Positions 35,484-47,475 are shown, counted from the first letter of the stretch. The stretch: 64,000 bases of DNA from Linderina pennispora (GCF_002104995.1 NW_024468250.1:620001-684000), one strand, 5' to 3'. Program-made: numbers and translations. The notes: generated by a model from the letters alone, not told the origin.

Positions 35484-37563
35484 ATGTGGGACGAAAGCCC
35501 GAGGCCAGAGAATGGCAATGTGTTTAGGGACGACTACGGGTCGCTTCAATGATTACAACGAGCAGCGACGCGGGTCGGGGCTGGCAGCACACACATACGA
35601 AGGCCTACGGCAGATGGAGCAGACATCAGCGACCTAGCGCACGCGAGCGGTTCACACAGACGGGGATGAATCCATACGCGACCCTGCACTACATCAACCG
35701 CGAGCTGATGGAGCTGGGGCTGCCAAGCCCGTTGCTTCTGCCGGAGCTGCCCGAGTGTCTAGAGGACAACCAAGCGCGTGGTAGAGTGTCCTGCTGGCGC
35801 TGGTGGAGAAGCGCAAGGCAGATGCAGTCGTTCCGGGAGCACACAGAGGACGCAATGCGGGTGGCGATGGGCGAAGAGGACTCGCTGCGGGCGACGATCG
35901 GGCGGCTGGAGCGCGAGCTGGAGCAGGCGCAGCGCGCAGCGGCCATGGCGAATGTGCGGCTGAAGGAGAGCGAACGCATACAGGACGCCAAAGGACCAGG
36001 AGATGCAAGGCGCTGGCGACGGAGCTGCGTGTGACTAGGGCAAATGCCGCCAGCACCAAGACGCAGTATGTGCATGAAGCGAAAAAACGCGAGCTGGAGG
36101 CTGGGAAGCTGAAGGAGCGGATGCAAAAGCTGCTTGTCGACAAGCACCGGTCGGCAAAAGTCATGTTTATCCTGGCCAACGATGTGGTGCGGGACCGCAG
36201 CGGGCGGCCGGTGGACGCGGCGACGCATGAGCAGCTGATGCTGGAGGATCTGGTGGGCAAGTACGAGTCGAACGAGCAGCAGCTGGTGAAGCGCATTGTC
36301 AGGCTAGGAGGAGACGCTGCGGCAGCTGGGCGGCACGCTGGGCAAGCTGCAATGCAGCGGTGCTGGAGGACGAGGACGAAGGACGAGGCGGTGCAGGTGG
36401 TGGTGGAGCGCGATGGCAGCGTCGACATGGCGCCGTTCGTGGCCATGTTCGAGTCCATCCGTAAGGCCGTGTCCGACGAGCGCCGGCGCCAGCAGGAACT
36501 ATCGGCTGCTGATCCGGCAGAGCTCGTGCAGCGCGACATGCGCATCCGCGAGCTTGAGGCCGAGATGCAGGCTCTGAACCAGGAGATCGACAGACCAGCG
36601 GCGGATCATGGCCGAGCAGAAGAAGGTCATGGAGATGGCTGGCCGGTTTGGAGCGACAGACGCCCTGAACGCATCGTTCTCCGGCATGTCGCTGGAAGAG
36701 CTGGAGATGGAGCGCAGCGCATTGCGACAGGAAAAGGAGATGCTGGAGGAGAAGCGCCGCCAGTTCACCGAGGCGTACCTTGGAGCTGGGCAACGAACGC
36801 CAGGAGCTGCAGCGCGAGCGCAATGCCTTCGAGACGCTGCGGTCCAGCACTGCCACGCGCGAGCTGCTAGCCGACATGCCGCCCACACCGCAGTGGATAC
36901 GCAATGCCGACATGTCCTATGTCGACCCCGATGCTCATCAACCGCCTGCAGACCTCCAACGACGGCACCCCGACCAATGCCCTGCTGTCCAGCCCTCGCA
37001 TTGCCAGCAATGGATCGCCAGCTCAGCCCGCAGCGCCGCTGACTTCCAGCGACATGGATGTCGATGATGAGCAGCAGGCAATGCGAGCAGGCGTCAAGCG
37101 CAGCGCCGCCAGAGCCCGGCACGCCGAGTAGTCGCAGCCAGTCGCGCGCGCGCGGGGAATCAACGCCGACGAAGCCGCAGGGCACGCGGACGCCCGTCGA
37201 GGTGCGGTCCGGCAAGCAGCCGCGCGTATGTACGCGGCCGGGCTGCGCGGCCCATGCCCCGCATTCGCACGACGACGGCTCGCCAGCTCCCCGCATGGAG
37301 CTCAAGCCACCGGTCCCACGATTCCGCCGCCGCACCAGACACCGACGAGTCATCTGCAGGCGCCGCTCGCCGCCCAGCCTCCCAGGCCACCTCGGCGGCG
37401 ACACTGCCGGCTCGTCCCGCATCGAGTCGTCCGGCTCCTACAACTGCTGGCCTGAGGCGACCGCCGTCGGCTGCCAGGGCTGCTGGCCCTGTGGCAACAC
37501 AAAGGAAGGCGGCGCCAGGCGCTGCCAATGCGAGGACGCACTGCAGCCGAAATCTTCAAGTAG
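35484..37563 (+). CDS. ADIP-domain coiled-coil protein, SSX2IP/Msd1-like
   Basis: SSX2IP (animals) and Msd1 (fission yeast) anchor microtubule minus ends at centrosomes or spindle poles with WDR8. The start is MWDESPRPENGNVFRDDYG at 35484. The diagnostic ADIP-type segment is YINRELMELGLPSP (near 35690), matching the family's LNxELxxxGFPS motif. Long coiled coil follows (35800-36800), with KKRELEAGKLKERMQKLLVD (near 36090) resembling the conserved KxREYxKLKERL block. A Ser/Pro/Ala-rich basic tail ends at a TAG at 37561-37563. The frame breaks repeatedly (near 35548, 35640, 35790, 35990, 36300, 36590, 36780, 36930, 37090 and later). The central coiled coil is secure; the tail joins and stop are inferred. 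Family assignment is good, orthology moderate. Confidence 0.7.
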
Positions 37564-37762
37564 GTCACGGGAGATACTGCCGATTGGGCGGTGTCCGCTC
37601 CTTGGCACTCCCCATACAAGTTGTGGTGCAATTTATTTTTATGTGCTTGGCGCAACGCTCTTCCCCCGCCTCTGCGAATTTAGCCTCCTCATACCCTGCT
37701 TTTTTCTTTTCAATTTCATTAATCTCCTTATTCCTTGAGTTTGTATTATCCCAGCATAAACC

Positions 37763-39793
37763 ATGTTCCGAGCCAGCAGTCCATATGAGGAGCTTGTCAG
37801 TACGTACTTGCCGCAGCAATGATTGCGAAATTCCTGCTATGCATCCTTTGACCTCCTGTGTCACTCATGCCTATATTTTCCATGTAGACAAGACAACGAG
37901 CGAAATGCTCACCACCGAGAACTGGGAGCTCATTATGGAGGTGTGCGACCGGGTCGGCACCAGCGAGACCAAGTAAGCATTTGTGTTTGACCATAGGGCG
38001 GACCCCCATATGCATACATTTTTTACTGACGTAAGCGGCTATTTGTTGCTGTTCCATGTAGCGCTGGCGAGTGCTTCAATGCAATCAACAAGCGGTTGCT
38101 GCATCGCAATGCTAACGTAGTCCTGTACACGATGTCGGTAAGTTGACACAAGCCAAGGTGCTGCATACCTGTCACTTCTTTTTTTTTTTGCACTCTTGAC
38201 CACTAAAATCACACATACCAATGTAGCTCATCGAGGCTATGCTGAAGAACTGCGGGCAGAACGTCAAGCAGGAGGTTGCATCCCGTGCCTTCACCACTAC
38301 GCTGACACGGATTCTCAATGACAAGGTAAGCAAGGGGACCATGTGGCCTAGCCATCTTGTGCACCTTTTTTTTCTGATGCACAGCCGCTTACATTGTATG
38401 TTCGGACAATGTAGACCACACACGAGTCGGTCAAGCAGCGCATTCTGGGCAACATCCAGCAATGGGCATTCGAGTTCCGCCAGGACCCGACGCTGAGCCT
38501 GATGGAGGAAACGTACACGAAGCTGCGCGCCCAGCGGTTTGTCTTCCCGTCGCCGCAGAAGCCCGAGAAGGTCCCGAAGCCCTCGGAGCTGGAGCGGCAG
38601 AAGGAGGAGGACGACCTGCAGCTGGCGCTGGCGCTATCTCTGTCGTCGGCCGACAAGCCCGGCTTGCGCACGAACTTCCAGACGCCGGCAGCGATCCGCG
38701 GCGAGATCACGCGCCAGAAAACTATGGCTGCCAGCAATAATGCGCAGGGCGTGGCGCGGCGCAGCACCCACGTGCCCAGTGCCAAAAAGATCCAGGTCAA
38801 GGCTCTATTTGACTTTGTGCCGACCGAGCCCGGCGAGCTGGGCTTTTTCAAGGGAGATGTGATTGTTGTGCTGGATCCAAAAGTACCGCGACTGGTGGCG
38901 CGGCGAGCTGCGCAGCAAGAGTGGCATCTTCCCTGCCAATTTCGTCCAGCCCCTGGTAGATGTGCGCGCCGAGGTTATGCGCGACGTCGACGATCACCGT
39001 CGAGGTCTTCACTGAGGCCCACAATATCGAGGCCCTGCTGCGCATGCTTGGCAGCATCGATCCAATGAAGGACAATGTGTCCGATAACGAGGACGTTCAG
39101 CGTCTGTATGCGTCCACCCTGGCTTTGCGGCCCAAGATTGTCAAGCTGATCGAGAAGACTGCTAAGCGCAAGGAGGAGCTGGCAAAGTTCGAGACCCAGT
39201 TCAATGACGTGCTGAAGCTCTATGATGACCTGATGAAGCGCGATAGTACGACGCAGCCCCAGCAGCAGGCTCAGCAGCAGCCCCAGCAGATGTACCCCCA
39301 GCAAGGATTTCCACTTCAGCAGCCAGCAGGCTCAGCAGGCTCAACAGGCTCCAGGCCACAGTCAACAGGCCAGACGTACAGCAGGCAGCAGCAGCAGCAG
39401 CCAACAACAGGCTCAACTAGCACAGCAGATGCAGCTGGCACAGCAGATGCAGCAGATGCAGTTGAACCAGCAGCGGCAGCAGCAGCAGCAGCAGCCCATG
39501 TACAGTGGCAGCTACTCTGCATATAGTCTTGCCCCGCAGCACGTCCCAGTCAGTGCTGCCACCACTAGCCTCTCCTATTCGCAGCCCATCCTGGCCACCC
39601 AGCAGACACCTGCCCAGCAGATTGCTGCATCGCCTGTGCAGCCGCCTGCAGTCCAGCAGCAGGGCGTCATGTATGCTCAGCAAGGCTACGTGGCCTCCCA
39701 GCAACCCATGTCGTCGTCGCAGCAGACTATGTACTACCCGCAGCAGGCTGCCCAGGGTCACCAGCAGGTTATGACATCGCAGGCATTGCCGCC

Positions 39794-39828
<35 letters not shown>

Positions 39829-39923
39829 CTGTGCAGAACCCACAGCAGTACCAGCAGGCTGTCCAGTACCAGCAGTACCAACTCCAGCAGCAACAGCCTC
39901 AGCAGCAGCCGCCGGCAAACTAG
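37763..39923 (+). CDS. HSE1: ESCRT-0 subunit Hse1 (STAM homolog), five exons
   Basis: Hse1/STAM pairs with Vps27 to capture ubiquitylated cargo on endosomes. Exons are 37763-37799, 37888-37972, 38062-38137, 38227-38325 and 38415-39923; introns are 74-89 bp with GTA donors and TGTAG acceptors. Exons 1-5 build a VHS domain (EMLTTENWELIMEVCDRVG). A UIM follows (EEDDLQLALALSLSSADK, near 38610), then SH3 (IQVKALFDFVPTEPGELGFF, then YRDWWRGELRSKSGIFPANF). A GAT-like helical core (near 39010-39240) and a very Gln-rich C-terminus with a polyQ run near 39796 complete it. Frame breaks near 38882, 38990, 39326 and possibly others in the Q-rich tail are one-base insertions. Domain order matches yeast Hse1 exactly. 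Confidence 0.93.
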
Positions 39924-40934
39924 GCTGACATTTGATCGGTTTAATATATGATTTGTGACTTTACTGGTGGCAACCAGTGTGCTGTGTATATTAACTACCC
40001 GAGCCTTTGATGGTTTGATTCGGTGCTATTAGAGGGCACTAATCTTCGATAGAAATGGAAAGCAGTTGATGTGAACATTCTGGCAGCACCTCGCTGTTTT
40101 AAGCGATTCAGCCGCCGCTTCCTAAGCGACGCTCTCATCTCCTAACATCACTTTTCTGCACTAAGTCGACTAGCAGCAAACATCAACCTCACCAGCCATT
40201 CAGGTCAATTGGCATCGACTCCCTAAGTGATGTAGAGAAGGGCAAGATGTTAGCCATTCCAAGAGGACAACGTAGCCAAGCTCAAAACTATCTTCCATGG
40301 CAGACCTGAGGCCTAATCTGATCATGTCTCTGCTTGACGCCTACGGAGAGCAGCTTGAGTGCCTGTTCTTTTGCACCATAGACTTGATTGAGATGTATAC
40401 GAACAGGATAAACCATGGGCACATTTCATGTTGGGTCAAGCTACCATCTGCATGCACTGTCGAGTGGCACCACCTATTTGTGACGGTGGTACTCGATGGT
40501 ATTTGGAACAGAGCAGATGGGCAAGAATATTGAACTGGAGAGCTTCAATAAATCGAGGGATATGAGCAAGGAGTTGTTTGAAATGCATCTCCAGTTCCCC
40601 TCGGAGAAGATATAAACTTCACGGCGAGAATGGCAAGCATGGCGATCGAATAAACTTGGCTGAAGCAGCTATTATTAGCTTATAATCAGTCGACTACCAT
40701 ATCATTATTGCCGAATACAAGTCACTGTCATAAATTACCTGGTTTAAAAGACCTACATAAGCTGGCTAGTAATGGACTAGTAGACTAGCTTAATCAATAG
40801 CATATCGGTACCAAAAGCTCGGAACTCATAATTAGTGGTTATGTAAGCGGAAGCGAGATAGTTTAATAATGGAGAGCTTAAAGTTTTATGTGTAGGGATC
40901 ATATCTGAAACAGCATATATATAGCATGATGCTG
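39924..40934. other. Intergenic region, possible gene remnant
   Basis: About 1 kb separates HSE1 from the left inverted arm. Around 40240-40560 short coding-like fragments occur in different frames (for example EDNVAKLKTIFHGRPE, and MSLLDAYGEQLECLF near 40325). This suggests a decayed gene, but I cannot identify a family. No RNA gene is seen. Confidence 0.35.
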
Positions 40935-41722
40935 ATATTTGTCCAGCCTGGGTCAGAATGAGTGTAGAGCTGAGTCGGCGACAGACGCAGGAGAAAATCT
41001 GACACTGCCGCAGCTGAATCAGCAGCAACAGCAGTAACAACAGCATCAACAGGCAGAGGCAGAGCAGATCAAAGGCAGAGGACAGAGACACAGACACAGA
41101 AGTGGATCTGCCGCAATCCGGATACCAGGTAGGCAGCGAAATGCACAAGTCCTGGCGGTCATGCAGCAGTAGACGATAGAGCCCGTGCGTACACTTTGCT
41201 TGTGTAGATTTGTTGGTAGTCATGCCGAGCGGCCAGCAACAGCAAGGGGGTGCGACGTAAGCAGGGCTGTGTGCAGCACAGAACCAATGACCGTGGCCAA
41301 GCATCCACCGCAGCTGATCAGCGGCGGCGGCAGCAGCAGCACACAGAACCAGTGACGGAACCCGCAGCGAGTCTGTGCCTGGCAGACCTGTTCAGCATAG
41401 GTGCTCGATTTCACATGGATTGAGGGCGGACAATCTCTGGAGGGCAAGGAGAATAGTTTGCTGGCACCTGAAAGTCTCCACGTCAATTAATTTCTCCTGC
41501 CGTAGACTTCCGACACCGAGCTCAGGGGCGCTACGGCTGTGTCGTTCCGGTCTGGCCCGTTCCACTGGCTCCGGCAGCCTTTCCTAAACGAGACATTGCT
41601 GCAACCGGCGGTGCGAGGAGTGTGTGGTTGAGAGATATGATTTGACTGAAGAAAAGGAGACGAAAGAGAAAAATTCACAGGGGGATTAAGATAGTGGGTC
41701 TAAGGGGTGGTGGTGGTGGTGC

Positions 41723-42493
41723 TTAGAGCTGGGGGCCCGCGGCAATGATCTCGGGGGTGGCCTTGTCGGCGTACTCCTTGAAGTTGGACTGGAACAGGCG
41801 CGCCAGCTTGCCGATGGTCTCCTGGAACTCCTCGGGGGAGCCCTCCCAGGCCTGCGACGGGTCCAGCACCTTGGCCGGCACGTTGGGCACCGCAGTCGGG
41901 ATCTGCAGGTTGAACACGCCGTAGTTGGTGTACTCGGCCTGCTCGAGCTCACCCGAGTGGATGGCGTCGATGATGGCGCGCGAGTACTTGAGCGAGATGC
42001 GCTTGCCGATGCCGTAGGCACCGCCGTTCCAGCCGGTGTTGACCAGCCACACGTTGACGTTGTGCTCCTGCATCTTCTGCGCCAGCATCTGCGCGTACTT
42101 GACCGGGTGCCACACCAGGAACGGCTGGCCGAAGCACGCCGAGAACGTGGCCTCGGGCTCGGTCACTCCCTCCTCGGTACCGGCGATCTTGGCGGTGTAG
42201 CCCGAGATGAAGTGGTACATGGCCTGCGCAGGCGTCAGCTTGGCCACCGGCGGCAGCACGCCGAACGCGTCGCAGGTCAGCAGCACAATGTTCTTGGGGT
42301 TGCCGCCCACGCACGGGATCTTGGCGTTCGGGATGTACTCGATCGGGTACGCGCAGCGCGTGTTCTCGGTGATCGTCTTGTCGGTGTAGTCCACCACGCG
42401 CGTGTTGCGGTCGTAGATGACGTTCTCCAGCACCGAGCCGAAGCGGATCGCGTTGAAGATCTCGGGCTCCTTCTCGGCCGACAGGTCGATGGT

Positions 42494-42530
<37 letters not shown>

Positions 42531-43312
42531 CTCTCGGTCCACACGTGCTCGTCGTCGCCGATGAGCGGGCGCTGCGGGTCCGCCGACAGCGTCGTCTTGC
42601 CGGTGCCCGACAGGCCAAAGAACAGCGACACGTCGCCGGCGGGGCCCTCATTGCACGACGAGTGCAGCGACAGCACGCCAGCCTTGGGCATCAGGTAGTG
42701 CATCACCGTGAACACACCCTTCTTCATCTCGCCCGCGTACTCGGTGCCCAGAATCACCATCTGCTTGCGCTCGAAGCTGATCGACACGCTGGTGCTGCTG
42801 GTCATGCCCTTGGTGAACTTGTTGGCCGGGAACTGGCCCGCGTTGACGATGGTGAAGTCGGGCTCGCCAAAGTTCTCCAGCTCCTCGGCGGTCGGCCGGA
42901 TCAGCATGTTGTTCATGAACAGCGCATGGTAGGCGCGCGCGCACACAACACGCACCTTGATGCGGTACTTGGGGTCCCACCCGGCGAATCCGTCAAACAC
43001 GTACAGGCGCTCGCGCGTGTTGAGGTAGTCGGCTGCGCGCTCGTAGTTGATGGCGAACGACTCCTCCGACAGCTTCTTGTTGACCGGGCCCCACCACACG
43101 TCGTCGACCGTGGATGCCTCCTCGACAACACGCTTGTCCTTGGGCGAGCGGCCCGTCTTCTTGCCCGACTCGGCAATCAGCGCGCCCGACGACGAGATGG
43201 CAGTGCCGGGCTCGTAGCGCAGCGCATCCTCGTACAGCTGCGACGGCGACAGGTTGCGGCGGATCTTGCCCTCGTAGTTGATGCCCTCAGTGTTGATATT
43301 TGACGAAGCCAT
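41723..43312 (-). CDS. PCK1: Phosphoenolpyruvate carboxykinase (ATP), copy 1
   Basis: PEPCK converts oxaloacetate and ATP to phosphoenolpyruvate, the committed step of gluconeogenesis in the cytosol. The uninterrupted 529-aa protein has the substrate-binding segment [11 protein letters not shown] (about 55-65) and the P-loop [16 protein letters not shown] (near 245). Also present are the metal/kinase-2 region [20 protein letters not shown], the [15 protein letters not shown] segment, and [20 protein letters not shown] near 430. Length is close to yeast Pck1 (549 aa). The other copy at 58203-59792 differs by a single residue (here VPNVPAKV, there VPSVPAKV). Codon use is extremely GC-biased, typical of a highly expressed gene. 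A TATA box lies about 160 bp upstream. Confidence 0.97.
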
Positions 43313-44142
43313 TGCTGTGTTGGTGGCTGTGTGTAGTAGTAGAAGAAGAAGAGACTGAGGGGAGGTTGTTAATGTACAGGAAAGATATAGGAGAAAACAC
43401 GAAGCTTGGGGGTTGCTTTGATGAAATTGCTGTGATGTTATCGAGACCTGTCACCGATGGCGGCCGCGGGGCCTTTTATACGCAATCCACAAACCCCCAT
43501 ATGGGCACTGTGCTGGGCGGGCTGCTCCAGCCGTAGCTGGCCCGGCGCCAGGGGGCAGCAGCGATCGCACCGAGGACTAAAAAAAAAAGCAAGTCACATT
43601 TACACGGGGCAAGGAGAATAAAAAAAATTCCCGCCTTCTTCCATCCGCGTGGCCACAGCCCCACTAAGGCAAGGGGGCAGCAGCGCCGGTGGGAAATACC
43701 GGAACTGGGCTGCGAGGGCTCGTGGCGAGCCCCTTGTTTTCGTTTGTCCTGGCAAGATGGCCTGTGCTCAGGCCGCCTCTGTCTGCCTCTCCCGCGACTC
43801 GGTGGGGGCCAAAGAGGAAGGCGGATTGCCCAACTCCACGTCGATTCCGTGCTGCCATTCTTTTTGCGTCCTCGTGTCAAACGACAGAGATAAGAATAGC
43901 GGCTAATAGCTGCTGACCCGGGTTTTGTGCAGTGCCCTGTGCCTTTAACTGTGCAGTTGCTTGCAGGCTGGTGGGAAAAAATATCAACAAACACCCTCTG
44001 CGGAGAGAGACAGGGGGCAAGAACGGCAGCACACTGCCCCTCCACACACACTCGGTGGTCCATAAGCCAGGCACTGTCTGGCCCACCCAGCAAGAGACTC
44101 CGGCCTCCACTGCTACGCACACATGCAGCTCTGCCCACCTGA

Positions 44143-44182
<40 letters not shown>

Positions 44183-45929
44183 CATCCTGGCCTTATCTCT
44201 GCCTAAAACAGGAAGGCACAGTCCCAGCATAAAACTAATTCCACCCCTCGCTTGCGTGCTGTGCCTCGCCCACAAAGTGGGGGGAGTGGCCAAGCAATTG
44301 CAAACTAGCATATGAAACACGAGTGACTGGCGTGCATGGCAGGTGCTGGGCTGGGCCTGGGACCCGGAATGTCCCGCTCCCCCTCTGCCCACCACGCTCC
44401 GACACGACCCATGCAAAATAAAACACACCAGACAACAAATATCCTCTCTACATGTCGCAATAGGCAGAAATATCCACGGCTGCATCCACTGCGTCGCGGT
44501 GGAACAGGCTCCAGTCTTCCACCCAGCTGCGATATCGCCAGCCGCGTCTCCTGGATCAGACAAAGATATCCACAGAAGGGAAAAGGCGGTCTGAGCCTAA
44601 AACTCGCCTGTTATCGATGGAGGAGACCGCTTTTCGCATACATCAACCGCCCACGATCCACTGCCAAAGCGGCGGCCCGATCGATAAGGACCCCCGAAAA
44701 AAAAATAAAATAACTCTCACTGCAGCTGCTCCCAGACACCAAAGGCGTCGGTCTGCGTGCAAGGGAGTGGCGCGGGCGACCAGTGCCGCGTCTGCTGCTC
44801 GCCAGCGACCGAGTGGCGGGGCGACTAGCCAGCGCTAACTGCCTGCGTGCGAACCTGTCGCTGAGTCTCGGCAAAACGCCAGGCAGTGTTTCATGTCTCC
44901 CCCTGTTTCCCGCATCATATGCGACAAAGGCGTGCTGCCAAAAACAGCATGCCCTGGCCCGGTGGTGCCCGGGAGGGGAGCAGGACCGGGTCAGAAACTG
45001 CTGCCCTGTGCGCTCGCTGCATTTTTAGCGCATTTGCCGATCGGCTTCTCGATTGATACCAAAAAGGAAAATGTCGGGAGACCTCCCTCTGTTGCTGTGG
45101 TTCCGGGATCACCCTAGTGCACTTTGTGCTTCTACATGTTTCAGGTTGGCGGTGTCGGAAATAGCCCACCCAAAAAACAGTCCCACCTAGTGCCGGAAAA
45201 GTGTGGAGTACACTGGCTGTCGTACGAGGCATGTCCAGAAAACTTGGGGCACGTCACTGCGAACCAAGCATGCCAGAGTCTGAATCAGCGCAAGCAATGA
45301 AAAAGGTGCTGCTCGGTGAGCCCGAGGCACGCCGCTGCTACAGTCAACCCATGTTTTGGCGACAGTGCCAGGATTGCTGTAGGCTGCCTCGTTTTGCACA
45401 ACCCTAGCCGACTAGGCGCACTGCAGGCTGTGACGATCCCTGGTACCAGTCTTATGGTGGTGTCCAGTGTTAAGGGGGGGGCATCTGCTCAGGCGCAGAA
45501 ATGCAGCAGCATGGCGTGCATTCGGACAGAAAGGGTTGCTGCACACAAGGCGTATTGTCGGTGCCATGAATAGCCGTGATATTGTCCTCTTGTTTGTCGT
45601 CGATATACGCAAATGCACTGCTATAGGAACATGACTGTGCAGAATAATACCTGATTATTGCCATATTGATGACTTTATGTGCATGCCATATGCCTTTCTA
45701 CATGGCCTTCGCTACTGCAGAGCAGTAAAGTGCCTTCTGGCTACTCAGTTGGTACCATTTGAGTGCTGTGTGCAATCTGTACCAGGCATATGCCTATACA
45801 ATCTGGTTGCTTATTTAAAATATCACAAGTTCCTCTTGCCACTAAGCCACAGCGCCTGCTTAGGTAGGTCACAGCAACAAGTAGATGAGTGACTCGAGCT
45901 GGTAGCCCACAAACTCTGCTAGCAAAAAC
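43313..45929. other. Upstream region of PCK1 copy 1 within the left arm
   Basis: This 2.6-kb region contains no ORF with coding character, although several frames are open because of GC content. It has a CAG/CTG microsatellite near 44144-44180. GTGGGG boxes near 44275, similar to Mig1-type carbon-repressor sites, would fit a gluconeogenic gene but are unproven. Toward the inner end (near 45855-45885) a minus-strand GTGGCTTAGTGGCAAGAGG resembles a tRNA A box, without the rest of a tRNA. Confidence 0.45.
43473..43480 (-). promoter_or_regulatory. TATA box of PCK1 copy 1
   Basis: TATAAAAG on the minus strand lies 160 bp before the start codon. The identical element precedes copy 2. Confidence 0.65.
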
Positions 45930-46190
45930 ATCATATAAAATTGATATATTTTTATGCTCTTACTATTCTAAAGGAGGGTATTCAAATATTCTAAATTAGT
46001 AAATAATTATTTATTCTTATACTAAATAGGGTTCTTCTCTAAAACCCCTATTAGTATCTTAGATAATTCTAGTTGATTAATTATGACCTAGCCTCTATCC
46101 CAGCAGAAGCACCCTTTTTAGTATCTTTTCTTTATTTATTATTATAGCTATCAATATATTTGGATAATATTAAATAATCTAGACTACATT
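45930..46190 (+). repeat. Start of AT-rich island with a decayed copy of the 396-bp repeat
   Basis: After the left arm ends, composition turns abruptly AT-rich. From about 45973 (GGAGGGTATTCAAA) to about 46122 the sequence follows the 396-bp repeat in the same orientation, including a mutated left hairpin stem and the CTCTATCCCAGCAGAAGCA loop portion, with many C-to-T and G-to-A changes. It is cut off before the intact copy at 46191. Confidence 0.6.
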
Positions 46191-46586
46191 GGAGGCCATT
46201 CACAAATAAGAAAGTTTAAAGAAACTTAATATCTTGTATCAGAATAACCAAGTATTAAATAACAAATCAATTACTAGCAGTTGAAAAATATTTTAAAAAT
46301 CAGAATGTTTAGTGATGGCCAAAAAGATTTTAGCAACTAGATTAACTAATAAATAAAAATATAAGAATAGACACTTCTCCGAAACCCCCTTCGGCATCCT
46401 GAAAAATTTCAGTTGATTTCTCGGGACACAGCCTGTATCTCAGTAGAAGCATATTAATTGTGTATCAACTGAAATTTTTCAGGATGCCGAAGGGGGTTTC
46501 GGAGAAGTTCAAAAAAAACAAAAGAACAAAAAGTTTTACAACTTCTAATTACTTTTTACTTAGTTTAGTGATTGTGAATGACCTCC
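46191..46586 (+). repeat. 396-bp hairpin-bearing terminal repeat, copy 1
   Basis: It starts GGAGGCCATTCACAA and ends with the reverse complement of GGAGGTCATTCACAA, a 15-bp inverted end with one mismatch. Inside are two perfectly complementary 44-nt arms (46373-46416 and 46465-46508) around a 48-nt loop; the arms are GC-rich within an AT-rich element. It differs from copy 2 at two positions. Alone it would look like a MITE. Confidence 0.9.
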
Positions 46587-46607
46587 TAGTGATTGTGAAT
46601 AACCTCC
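46587..46607 (+). repeat. Tandem duplicate of the repeat terminus
   Basis: The last 21 bases of copy 1 (46566-46586, TAGTGATTGTGAATGACCTCC) are followed directly by the same sequence with one change (TGAATAACCTCC). Either copy 1 inserted beside the end of an older element, or the terminus was duplicated. Confidence 0.7.
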
Positions 46608-46613
46608 AAATGC

Positions 46614-46870
46614 TGCCATTTTAAAACATCATGTTCTAGTCATCAAGTCGTTATCATCCTATTTATAACTATTTTTCTAATACTAAGCAATCATATATAT
46701 CATCAATTTTAGAAAGAATCAAATTATGCCATTTTAAAAAATCATAATAAATTCATCAAGTTGTTAGAATCCCATCTGTAATTAATAGATATGCACCAAG
46801 CAATCATATATGTCATCAATTTTAGAAAGCATCAAACTGTGCTAGTTTAAAACATCAAATATACAAGTCA
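46614..46870 (+). repeat. 113-bp tandem repeat, about 2.3 units
   Basis: Units begin at GCCATTTTAAAA (about 46615), about 46728 and about 46841. Each full unit contains GCAATCATATATGTCATCAATTTTAGAAAG or a close variant in its second half. The same words flank the nearby genes: CCATTTTAAAAC at the stop codons of both 79-aa genes and GTCATCAATTTTAGA at the 3' end of the transposase gene. The array therefore seems built from gene-junction sequence. Confidence 0.7.
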
Positions 46871-47475
46871 CATAAGAATATGCTCAATATGGTAAATGTT
46901 CTTAGAAGAGTTGATGATAATATATCTATTGTTCTAAATCCAAGAAATTACTTCTGGTCTATATATCCTATATCTAAGCAATATCACACTTTTAATAAGA
47001 TGTGATTAGTTTACTATTAAGAGATGCATATTAGTTAGATAGACAGAATGTACTCAAATAAGCAAATATTATGATTTGTCTATAAGAAATGTCTGAGGTG
47101 TAGTTTCTATAGGTGAACAAAAGATCAATGCACTAACAACAGTGATTGAAGATGCCATACTAGATGAAATAAGGGTAATAATTATATAAGAATCTAGATC
47201 TTAAGCCTTTAGTAAAGAGTTGCTCATATTATTCTTTATTTCAGTAATGGTTTTGTAGTTACATAATATGCACTCTGTATATTCAGAGGACATTCCTACT
47301 ACTATTTAGATATTCATATTAATAGGAGAGATATACAGCCAACTCATATTTAGATACCAGATGATAGTTCTTTTAGAAAAGCAATTACTCTATAGAAAGG
47401 AATAATACACCAACAAATATATCTAAGAGTTGTAAGTGAGAGCTACAGAATAGTCACAGTTATATAACTACCATT

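Larger units (their letters stand above)
40935..45929 (+). repeat. Left arm of a large inverted duplication carrying PCK1
   Basis: This about 5.0-kb stretch is repeated in reverse complement at 55576-60625. Homology begins at the ATATTTGTCCAGCCTGG junction (40935) and ends at GCTAGCAAAAA (45929). It includes the PCK1 gene, its 2.6-kb upstream region and about 0.8 kb downstream. Differences between arms are scattered single bases, small indels and microsatellite length changes; the coding part is nearly identical. The arms are therefore real diverged copies, not one sequence assembled twice. Boundaries were judged by eye. Confidence 0.93.

Noticed and set aside
41957-43303. 448-codon open frame antisense to PCK1 (and its mirror at 58212-59558)
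   Set aside because: Shadow of the extremely GC-biased PCK1 codons; composition is His/Arg/Val-rich with no domain. The frame is open in both copies only because the sense gene is.
43476-44138. 220-codon frame upstream of PCK1 (and the 233-codon mirror at 57376-58077)
   Set aside because: Overlaps the TATA box region, is low complexity (Cys/Arg/Pro) and its C-terminus differs between arms by frame-changing indels.
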